18,306 nt of DNA from Chrysochromulina parva (lineage: Eukaryota > Haptophyta > Prymnesiales > Chrysochromulinaceae), in NCBI GenBank assembly GCA_002887195.1, contig PJAB01001002.1:1-18306 (forward strand). Direction: 5' to 3'. Within the stretch, counting starts at the first letter, position 1. The number at the start of each line of letters is the position of its first letter. The notes under the pieces were generated by a model. The model was not told the DNA's origin. It saw nothing but the letters and a program-made list of their open reading frames with translations, and did no database searches. Position numbers and translations under genes: made by a program. Shown here piece by piece: positions 1 to 7,236 of the stretch.

Positions 1-3000
1 CGCCTCGTTGAGCGCCGCGAGTGTGCCCGAGGCCGAGGCAAGACCAGCCACATTGAACCCAATCCTCGCGGCCATGGCGAGGCCGGCTTCATCGAGGCCG
101 GCCGGCGGCGCTTGGGCCGGTGCGCTCGACGAGACGCGCGGCGACGGCCGCGGCAGTGGCGGCGGTATGGGCGGCGCATCCGTCGCTTCGCTCGCGTCGC
201 CCCGGGAGCCGTAACCACCTTGCGAGTCGGTCTCGTCGTGCGCAAACGCGCCCGTGTACGGCGCGCCGCTGCCTAGCAGCGACGCCCAGAGCTCACCCTC
301 CTCATGGGCCGCGTGCTCGGTCGTAGGCGCCGTGTCAAGCGCCGCGTCGTAATAGGGCGTCCCATAGCCAGCAGGCCTTTGGAGGTTCGTCAATTGGTGG
401 AGATTCGTCAATTGGGGAGTCGGCGGGCCGCCGAGCAGGTGGCGCTGGAGCGAACGAAGTTCCTTGGCGAGGGCCGCCTGCTGCGCCGCCTGCTGTGAGG
501 CACGCGCATTGGCGCGTGCGAGCCGGTCGCGATCCTCCTCGAGTCGTTCCTTGTCGAGCCGCAGCTGAAGAGCGAGCACGTTGGCCTTGAGGACCGTGCG
601 TGCCTCCTCGTCCTCGAGCAGCGCGCGCACGAGCAGCCCATTTTCGACGACGGCGCGAGATTTCGCGTCCGAGGCGCGGCGCACCGCATCGTCGAGCTCG
701 GCGAGACCGTCGATGAGAGCGGCATTCTCGCTCGCGGCCGCACGCGCGTTCGCGTCGCCGAGGGCCTGGACGGCCTGCGCGCGCGCTGCCCAGCTCACCG
801 TCTCGCCCGCCTGTCGCTCTGCACTCTCCCTAGCGTGCTGCGCGTCCTCGCGCGCCTCGTCGAGCGCGGCGCGCACGCTCTCGAGGGCGTGCTCCAGCTG
901 CGCCGTCTCGGCCGCGGCGGCCGCGGCGGCGCCACGCGCCTCGTCGCGCTGGCTCTCCCGCGCGCCGCACAAGGCGTGTGCCGCAGCGAGCTCGGCGGCC
1001 GCGCCCGCGAGCTCGGCTTCGAGGTGCACAATCTCGTTTCGGAGAAGCGAGCTCTCTGACCTGCGCTCTAGGACGGTCGCAAGGATCGTGGCGTGCGCGG
1101 CCGCGGCGGTGTCAGCGCGCTCGCGCTGTGCTTCCTCGGCCTGGCGCACCGCCTTTTGCATCTCGCTCACGCTCGTCTCCCCTTCGAGCCCTTTCTGCTG
1201 CATTGACCTCTCGAGGCGTGTCGCGTGCTCCTCGGCCGAGGCGAGTGCGCTGCTCGCCTCGAGAAGCTGGGCTCGCGAAGCTTGGGACTCGTCAAGAGCG
1301 GCGGCGCACGCCGCTTGCAGCCGCTCGCCCTCGCCCACCGCCGCCGTGTGCAGCGCCGCCTCGCTCACGAGGGCGGCCTCGGTCTCAGAGAGCTCCCGAT
1401 TCATCGTCTTCAGCCCCGTCTTGTGGGATGTGGAGGCCTCGGCACGCTCGGCCAATGAGCGCTCGACGCCGGCGAGATCACGCGCGAGGGCGTCACAGTT
1501 CGTCACTTCGCTCGAGATGAGCATAGCGATCTGGCTCGCGTGCTGCGCGCGCTGCTGACGCGCCTGCAGGTTCGCCATGGCCTCCGCGTCCGCCGCACAC
1601 GAGATCAGGTGCGCGACCGTTTGGCTCGCGAGCTGACCCTGGGCATGGACGGCATCAAGAAGGGCGCCACGGCAGCGCTCGAAGGCAGCAGAGGGCGCAA
1701 AGGCGATCGGGAGCGCCTTCTGGGCCGCCTCGATCTGCGCCACGAGATCCGCTTGCAGCTCCGCCGCGGGCGCCGCCGCCTCCCCGGCGAGAGAAGAGGC
1801 GCTCAGCTGCTGCTGCAGATCCCCCGACAGCCAGCAGTATGCATCGACGAGCTCATGGACTGTGCGATGCAGCTCCGCGAGGGCGGCCTGCCAACGCAGA
1901 CGCTCGTCCGCGTACGCCGCGTCTGCATCGAGCAGCGACAGCACCTCCCCCGCATCCCGATGCGCAAGGAGCGGGCGGCATGCGCCGGCCGCGTCGCGTG
2001 CGCATGCATCGAGCCATCCGAGCTGAGATTGCATCTCGCGGTACTCGAGCCTCACCTCATCGAGAGCAGCGGCGTACTCGAGCTCCTTGGCGACGGCGGC
2101 GGCGGCGGCGGCCCCCGCCTCGTCCAGCGCCCCTTCAGTGTCGCGCAGCTCCGCCTCCACAACTGCGAAGGAGCTCAGCGTCGTCGCCACCTCGACCTGC
2201 AGGTGCTGAGCGACCTCTGACAGCGCCTGCGTCTGTTGGCGAAGCAACCCGTTCTGTGCCTCGGCGAGCGCGAGCTGCTCGCGCACCTCGTCGAGCGCGG
2301 CCTGGTGCGCCAGGTGCAGCTGCTCGCGCTCGCGCTCATGCGCCACCTGCTGCTCAAGGATCGCGCCTTCGAGCTCTGCCACGTGGCCGCGAAGCTGCCC
2401 GACAGTACGCTCGCTCTGCAACTTCTGTCGCTCGGCGGCGGTCTCGATGCGCAAGATCTGGGCGGTCACGGCACTCTCGACACGCTCGCACTCGCGCTCC
2501 TTGGCCTCGCAGATCCCGATCAGCTCAGGGATCCGCGACTCGATCTCGTGCACGTACTTGCGCAACACGGCACGCTCGACGGATCCACGGTTACGCTCGT
2601 TCGCCGCGTTCTGCAGCGCCGCATCGCGTTCGAGTTGCAGGTTGTCCTTGGCGCGCTGGAGGGAGTCGACGGCGAGCCGGAGCGTCGCGCACGTGCGCTC
2701 CGCCGCCGCCGCGTGGATCTCCGCACGCTCCGCACGCTCCGCCTGCGCACGGGCCTGCTCAATGGCGGCGTGGGCCGTCGCCTGCGCCTCAGCCGCTATG
2801 GAGCGCTGACGGTGGGTCTCGGCCTCGGCGGCGCTCATCTGTTCGGCGTGGCGCGCGGTCGCCGCGGCGAGCTCGGCTTCGGCGCGCTCGGCGCGCAGCT
2901 GCGCCGCGTCGCGCGCCTCGGTCATGTGGTGTAGCGCAAACTGGCGCAGCTCCAGCTGACCACGCAACTCTTCGCGCGCACGTGTCGCCGCCGCAAACTC

Positions 3001-3609
3001 CTCGGCGTGGCGCGCGGCGGCGCGCTCGAGCTGCGCCGAGAGGCGGCGCGACTCCTCGCGCGCGGCCGCCTCCGCCTGCTGCGCCTTGAGCACCCACTGC
3101 TGCCACTGCGCCGTCGAGCGCTGGCTCTCGACGATGCGTTGCGTCGCCAGCACCTGTGCGGCCTCGGCGGCCGCGGCCGCGTCCGCCGCCACCGCGAGGC
3201 GCGTCTCGGCGTAGTGCTGATGAGCACGGGCCACGCTCGGCGATGTCGCGTGGCGGCGATCGTCGTAGGTCGGCGAACCAGGCCGCGACGACTCGCGCGA
3301 GTCGGGCCGCTCGTAAATCACGTGGTGATCGTGCCGCACGTTCCTGTCACGCGGCTGGTGCGACGGCCGGCTGGTGGGTGTTGGCCGCGCTGAGGCGCGG
3401 CCGCCTGCTGTGCGCATCGGGCTGCCCCCCGCGAGGTGACCCACGTTGTCATGTGAGCGCAGCAGCGCCGCCTCCTTGCGCGCAATCGCCGAGTTCAGGA
3501 AGGAGCTCACGTCGTCCGCGTTCAGGTTCTCCTGGAGTAGCGCCGACCAGGGTGAGGAAGACGGTGTGGCCTCGCCGCGGCTCGCGCGGCGTGGCGAATG
3601 GTGCGCCAT
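1..3609 (-). CDS. Long coiled-coil protein, N-terminal 1203 residues (cut by window edge)
   Basis: An uninterrupted minus-strand frame runs from ATG at 3609 to base 1 (exactly 1203 codons) with no stop, so the C-terminus lies outside the window. An in-frame TAA about 60 bp upstream and a good start context (A at -3, G at +4) support this start. Residues 1 to about 125 are Ser/Pro/Arg/His-rich and probably disordered. About 126-525 and 690-1063 are Ala/Glu/Arg/Gln/Leu-rich heptad-like helix typical of long coiled coils. About 526-685 is a less regular stretch with several Trp and Cys. From about 1064 the chain becomes Gly/Pro/Ser-rich, with an acidic part and a Pro-rich run near 1155. No catalytic motif, signal peptide or membrane segment is seen. 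Proteins of this kind are usually structural (centrosome, cilium base, Golgi tether, cortex), but the sequence does not say which. Its repetitive codons create long Ser- and Arg-rich shadow frames on the other strand. Confidence 0.85.
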   Translation of the reverse strand, partial: MAHHSPRRASRGEATPSSSPWSALLQENLNADDVSSFLNSAIARKEAALLRSHDNVGHLAGGSPMRTAGGRASARPTPTSRPSHQPRDRNVRHDHHVIYERPDSRESSRPGSPTYDDRRHATSPSVARAHQHYAETRLAVAADAAAAAEAAQVLATQRIVESQRSTAQWQQWVLKAQQAEAAAREESRRLSAQLERAAARHAEEFAAATRAREELRGQLELRQFALHHMTEARDAAQLRAERAEAELAAATARHAEQMSAAEAETHRQRSIAAEAQATAHAAIEQARAQAERAERAEIHAAAAERTCATLRLAVDSLQRAKDNLQLERDAALQNAANERNRGSVERAVLRKYVHEIESRIPELIGICEAKERECERVESAVTAQILRIETAAERQKLQSERTVGQLRGHVAELEGAILEQQVAHEREREQLHLAHQAALDEVREQLALAEAQNGLLRQQTQALSEVAQHLQVEVATTLSSFAVVEAELRDTEGALDEAGAAAAAAVAKELEYAAALDEVRLEYREMQSQLGWLDACARDAAGACRPLLAHRDAGEVLSLLDADAAYADERLRWQAALAELHRTVHELVDAYCWLSGDLQQQLSASSLAGEAAAPAAELQADLVAQIEAAQKALPIAFAPSAAFERCRGALLDAVHAQGQLASQTVAHLISCAADAEAMANLQARQQRAQHASQIAMLISSEVTNCDALARDLAGVERSLAERAEASTSHKTGLKTMNRELSETEAALVSEAALHTAAVGEGERLQAACAAALDESQASRAQLLEASSALASAEEHATRLERSMQQKGLEGETSVSEMQKAVRQAEEAQRERADTAAAAHATILATVLERRSESSLLRNEIVHLEAELAGAAAELAAAHALCGARESQRDEARGAAAAAAAETAQLEHALESVRAALDEAREDAQHARESAERQAGETVSWAARAQAVQALGDANARAAASENAALIDGLAELDDAVRRASDAKSRAVVENGLLVRALLEDEEARTVLKANVLALQLRLDKERLEEDRDRLARANARASQQAAQQAALAKELRSLQRHLLGGPPTPQLTNLHQLTNLQRPAGYGTPYYDAALDTAPTTEHAAHEEGELWASLLGSGAPYTGAFAHDETDSQGGYGSRGDASEATDAPPIPPPLPRPSPRVSSSAPAQAPPAGLDEAGLAMAARIGFNVAGLASASGTLAALNEA
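381..416. repeat. 18-bp tandem duplication inside the coiled-coil gene
   Basis: Two adjacent 18-bp copies (381-398 and 399-416) differ at two positions. On the minus strand they encode a doubled QLTNLH/QLTNLQ segment just after the coiled coil ends. The reading frame is kept. Confidence 0.7.
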
Positions 3610-4246
3610 TGTCTGCTTTGAGAGAGAGACTCCGGCGATGTCCCGGTTGTGCAAACGTTTCCGATTAAACGTTTCACTTTAAGTTTCAGTTTCGTCGAGC
3701 CACGACGCCGGTCGGCCGGAGTACCGTCAACATGTATAATTTGAAATTCTCTGAGCTTTCAGCTGACCTTTTCGCAATTCAATAGTGTGTCGATTCAACT
3801 GACCCTTTCTCCAACCAAAGAACCAATTGCCTTTCTCAATTAAATAGCACACTTCTCTGGTGCACACCAGTGTACTCCGTCACACAGTACTAGCCCCGCC
3901 ACCATACACTGACAGTTGTACTCGTCGTGTACTCACTACTCTCCCACCCGCCCCACACGGATGGCGACGGATCGCTGCCACACAATTATACTGGCAAGAG
4001 GCGAAGAGGCGCGAGAGATGCGTGTGCGTGCGGCGTAGGCTCGCTAACCTGCATCGTGCTGGGTCGCCACTGCCTGGCCACTCAGAATCTACCTTGAGCC
4101 CTACATTATCATGAGTGTCGCATGTTTCGAGAATCAGATTGGGGCCTAATCATGGCGACTCTCTTCGCATGGTTCCAACATGGGGCTTCGTCTGTGGCTC
4201 TGGGTGATGAGCAGTGCGGCAAGCAGGTCAGTCGCGCTCCTCCAGC
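3610..4246. other. Intergenic: promoter side of the coiled-coil gene, 3' side of the transporter gene
   Basis: No convincing gene. Both flanking genes are on the minus strand, so this stretch should hold the transporter 3' UTR (right) and the coiled-coil promoter and 5' UTR (left). Base composition shifts to AT-rich at about 3725-3850. A TATA-like minus-strand AAATTATACATG at about 3733-3744 lies some 125 bp before the ATG, which is only weak evidence for a core promoter. A doubled AAACGTTT motif lies at 3654-3675. The right part (3860-3940) is rich in GTAC and GTGTAC words. I see no clear polyadenylation signal. Confidence 0.5.
3666..3679 (-). promoter_or_regulatory. AAGTGAAACGTTTA motif upstream of the coiled-coil gene
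   Basis: The minus strand carries AAGTGAAACGTTTA about 57-70 bp before the coiled-coil ATG, followed by a second GAAACGTTT copy nearer the gene. The same 14-mer occurs at 15173-15186, and its first 13 bases at 17035-17047. Position and recurrence suggest a regulatory element; the function is inferred. Confidence 0.35.
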
Positions 4247-5944
4247 TCAGAGCAGCTCCTGCGCACTCTGCCGCTGAGCGGCACTGATTTGGCGGTACAG
4301 CGCGACCGAGCGCACCGCCATCGCGCCAGCCGCACCAGCGGCGGCGGTGCAAAGGCCCGCGATGATCGCGTGCGTCGGGCCAAAGCACATTGGCCCGTCG
4401 CAGTCGAGAGAGCCCTTGGAGGCTGCTTGGTAGATGAGAGACGGCAGCGCATTGGCGAGGAGGAGCGTCCCGATCGCCCCCGCTGTCCCGTCGAAGAACA
4501 TGTAGTTACTCGACAGGTGGGTCGATCCAAAGAGCTCAGAGGAAAGCACGACGAAGTGCGGCCAGATCGCGCCAAACGCCAGCCCGCATAACCCGGCGCC
4601 GAACTGGAGCAGCATGGACTGCTCCTCGCTCTCAGCGGGCAGCCGTGCCGCAAAGAGCAAGGCGACCTGCGCGACCGCCGCCCCTGCCGCCAGTGCCACT
4701 AGGAATAATGGCCGAGGCCATCCGTGGCGAACCATCGTGTCCGAGGGGATGTTGCACAGGAGCCGGCCGAGCAAGTTGCCCGACGAGAAGAGTGTGATCG
4801 TCGTCGGCACGAGCTCGGTCGAGGCGCCGCTGGAGCTGATGATCTGCGCACAGTTGGTGGCGAAAAAGGTGCCGGAACCCACCACGACGACGCCCACGAA
4901 CACGAAGAGCCATGCATCCAAGGTTCCGAGCACCTCCGTGCAACTGTACTGCTGGGGCGACTCAAACATCGCGGCGGGCTTCTTTGGGGCGGCGGTTGCG
5001 GGGGACATGGTGGCCGGACACGTATGAGGGTCATGATCGACGGTGGCATAGACATCACTGTCGCCCGTCAAGCCACTGAAAATGACCAGCACGGGGGCGA
5101 TCGAAAGGATTATCAGCAGCGAGATCACCACGTTATGTACAAGGGAGCCAGCATGCCCATGCGAGAAGAGGCCGAGCACGCCGAGCATGGCAAGAGTCCA
5201 GAACAGGGCGGTGAGCATTCGTCGGGGCTCCGACCGCGCGGAAGCAGCATCGTAGCTGCGCGGCACACACGCCCCCGCGGCGAAGTTCATCACCGCAGAG
5301 ATCGACGCCCACAGCAGCAACGCATTCAGCGCCGTCTGGTCGCCCTTGGGCGTGCCCCAGATGAGCACAAACAGCGTCGTGGTTACGCTCCCGCTGACGC
5401 CGACGAACGACTTCACGATGCTCGCCACGTCTCCTCTGTACTGTGGAAAGTGAAGGATCGGGGCCGTGAAAGCAGCCGACGAGACGAGCTGCATCCCCCA
5501 GTACGTGACGCAGTTAGTCGCCACGAGCGTGATCGGCGGCGGCAGATAGGCGGGAAGCTCAACCCACGAGGTTCCGAGCGAGTACATGAAGACTTGCGAA
5601 GTGGTGAGCAAGGTGCCACCAACCCACATGGAGAAGGTCGGCCCCATTTTCTTGGTCACCATGCCCCAGAAAAAGCTGAACACTCCGAATGCATATGGAA
5701 TGGTGTTGATGTTCATCAGCTGCTGCTGCGAGAGCGCAAAGTGCTTCTTGAGGGCAGGCGAATAGATGCCGAAGCCATAGAAGCAGCCCGCCGTCATGCC
5801 CGAGTACAGACCGGCGAACAGCACTCGGCGTGCAGGCGTAGCGACGACGGCGCGGGACATGCTGGACGGCAGCTTGGGCTGGCTACCTGGGCCGTAGCGC
5901 TGCCGCAGTGCTGGAATCACCGTCGTTCCGTCGCGCCTCTGCAT
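4247..5944 (-). CDS. Major facilitator superfamily transporter, nodulin-like/Mch1-like
   Basis: A 565-residue, intronless, multi-pass membrane protein. The frame continues upstream to a TTG at 6019, but the first real ATG is at 5944, so I start there; a later Met at 5860 (SSMSRAVV) is possible. Hydrophobic segments lie at about 39-63, 78-97, 101-123, 135-159, 174-196, 204-227, 243-262, 269-292, 343-369, 379-399, 412-434, 443-469, 481-505 and 524-545, with a polar loop at about 293-342 between the halves. Family-like features are FYGFGIYSPALKKHF in the first helix and following loop, GSGTFFATNCAQI at the start of the second half, SGNLLGRL, and SELFGSTHLSSNYMFFDG near the end. These match the nodulin-like and Mch1-type facilitators, often described as related to monocarboxylate transporters. 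The substrate cannot be read from sequence; plasma or organelle membrane is likely. The short hydrophilic N-terminus shows no clear targeting signal. Confidence 0.85.
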   Translation of the reverse strand: MQRRDGTTVIPALRQRYGPGSQPKLPSSMSRAVVATPARRVLFAGLYSGMTAGCFYGFGIYSPALKKHFALSQQQLMNINTIPYAFGVFSFFWGMVTKKMGPTFSMWVGGTLLTTSQVFMYSLGTSWVELPAYLPPPITLVATNCVTYWGMQLVSSAAFTAPILHFPQYRGDVASIVKSFVGVSGSVTTTLFVLIWGTPKGDQTALNALLLWASISAVMNFAAGACVPRSYDAASARSEPRRMLTALFWTLAMLGVLGLFSHGHAGSLVHNVVISLLIILSIAPVLVIFSGLTGDSDVYATVDHDPHTCPATMSPATAAPKKPAAMFESPQQYSCTEVLGTLDAWLFVFVGVVVVGSGTFFATNCAQIISSSGASTELVPTTITLFSSGNLLGRLLCNIPSDTMVRHGWPRPLFLVALAAGAAVAQVALLFAARLPAESEEQSMLLQFGAGLCGLAFGAIWPHFVVLSSELFGSTHLSSNYMFFDGTAGAIGTLLLANALPSLIYQAASKGSLDCDGPMCFGPTHAIIAGLCTAAAGAAGAMAVRSVALYRQISAAQRQSAQELL

Positions 5945-6323
5945 TGATCCACTTCGAGGCGATTCACGCGTTGATACGCGCGACCTACAGTACAGTACGA
6001 GTAGACGCAGTAGACGCAACCTACGGTTTCAAAAAGAAAGGAAAGCTGGGATACATAGAAGGGAAGCAGAGGAGCCTGGGGGGGAGATGGAAGTCAAGTT
6101 AAAACAGGACCACAGTACAGCGGCGCTCCGGCCGGCGCTCCGTGCAATTAAATGCGAGCGCGTCCCCGGGAGGGCGCGCACATGTGTGAATGAATGTTTT
6201 CACGGTTTGATCGGTGTTGTTTTTAACACACGGCTCTGCACACACAGAAGAATATGACCGTTACTTGACTGACTTTTGACTTCAGTAGCTTAAGCCTTCA
6301 AGTCAAGTCTACAACTCTACATG

Positions 6324-6353
6324 AAGTCAAGTCAAGTCAAGTCAAGTCAAGTC
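6324..6353. repeat. AAGTC pentanucleotide microsatellite, six perfect copies
   Basis: Six uninterrupted copies of the 5-bp unit AAGTC. Partial copies precede it at about 6297-6309, and a reverse-oriented CTTGAAG follows directly, so the edges can form a small imperfect stem. Confidence 0.9.
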
Positions 6354-6917
6354 TTGAAGCCACGGGGTAATCTCCAAAAGATCCAGTAGGGGTGCACCCG
6401 AATAATTCATATACGAACCCAGCTCAGAACTCAGAACTCAATGGCCCTCCCACTTCCGTACCGGTTTATACCCGGAGCGGGTGACTTACTGACACCTGAC
6501 TGGAACCTGAATGGTGCATGTGGATGTGCTGCCGTTAATGCGCGTACGGCTGCTGTAGTTGGGTCCTGGGCCACAGGCTAGTACACAGCTCCTGTACCTG
6601 TCTACCTGTTTTGACCACGCTTATAGGGGCATGGGGGTGTAAGATATAAGTGACTCGTTGACGGGTCCGCTGAGCGAACCTCAACGTCAACCTGAGTCGA
6701 GTGTAGGCCGTGTAGCCGAGAGGCGAGAGCGCTCGGTTTCGACGGCATCGCGCTAGAACGTACTACATTCTCATGTACACCGGGGCTGTCACTTTACGCC
6801 TCCGGACCGCCCAGCTCCGTTCCGTTCCGTCACATGGTACTAGCGGACCTAATGGCCCACGCGTGAGCCGGACGTGTGTTGGCCCCTGTGGACTGCTAAA
6901 TGCACACTACTCTCATC

Positions 6918-6952
6918 TGCTCTATGCTGCTCTATGCTGCTCTATGCTGCTC
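6918..6952. repeat. 10-bp tandem repeat (TCTATGCTGC), three copies
   Basis: Three exact copies at 6921-6930, 6931-6940 and 6941-6950, with partial copies at both edges. It lies in non-coding DNA downstream of the C2-protein gene. Confidence 0.9.
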
Positions 6953-6966
6953 GTCCTATAACGTGC

Positions 6967-6990
6967 ACCCAAAGACCCAAAGACCCAAAT
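6967..6990. repeat. 8-bp tandem repeat (ACCCAAAG), three copies
   Basis: Two exact copies and a third with one change at its last base, 15 bp after the 10-bp repeat. It is a minisatellite-like tract in non-coding DNA. Confidence 0.85.
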
Positions 6991-7236
6991 GTAGTCTGTC
7001 GAGTAGTCTGTAGTAGAATACTCGACTGGCGCGTGGGCCAGGCCGCTCCTGCACCGCGGGGAGTCTCTCAGCCGGACAGGTCACGCACCGCACGCACAAG
7101 ACTTTATGGTAGAGAATACGCCCGCAGTTGGCAGCGTAGGCTGCTCGACAGCGGTACGCAAATCACGATCCTCATTGCGACCAAGAGTTGCCACAATCTC
7201 TAGGTCGCCCTAGATGTAGTATGAACTCGAACGTGC

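Larger units (their letters stand above)
5945..7236. other. Intergenic: transporter promoter and 3' end of the C2 gene, with simple repeats
   Basis: I see no convincing gene in these 1.3 kb. Both neighbours are on the minus strand, so the left part should hold the transporter promoter and 5' UTR and the right part the C2-gene 3' UTR. Short frames here have no recognisable content. The stretch is richer in AT and in short tandem repeats than its neighbours: AAGTC at 6324-6353, a 10-bp unit at 6918-6952 and an 8-bp unit at 6967-6990. GTAC-containing words cluster near the transporter start (for example ACAGTACAGTACGAGTAG at about 5989-6004). Confidence 0.5.

Noticed and set aside
581..1558. Plus-strand Ser/Ala-rich open frame of 325 codons
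   Set aside because: It is the mirror of the minus-strand coiled-coil gene: Glu/Ala/Arg codons read backwards give Ser/Ala/Arg runs. It has no domain or sensible composition.
1839..3089. Plus-strand Arg/Ala/Pro-rich open frame of 416 codons
   Set aside because: A shadow of the coiled-coil gene with extreme composition; the minus-strand frame covers it fully with a good start.
4724..5947. Plus-strand His/Arg/Glu-rich open frame of 407 codons
   Set aside because: It lies antisense to the transporter, whose membrane segments and family motifs are clear. The plus-strand product is charged and low in hydrophobic residues.
5945..6019. N-terminal extension of the transporter to 6019
   Set aside because: The upstream initial codon is TTG, not ATG. 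The first ATG is at 5944, so the extra 25 residues are not supported in a eukaryote.
6706..6755. tRNA-like stretch (GTAGCCGAG...GGTTTCGAC)
   Set aside because: It resembles a D-arm and a T-loop, but they are too close together, there is no anticodon arm between them, and no acceptor stem pairs.
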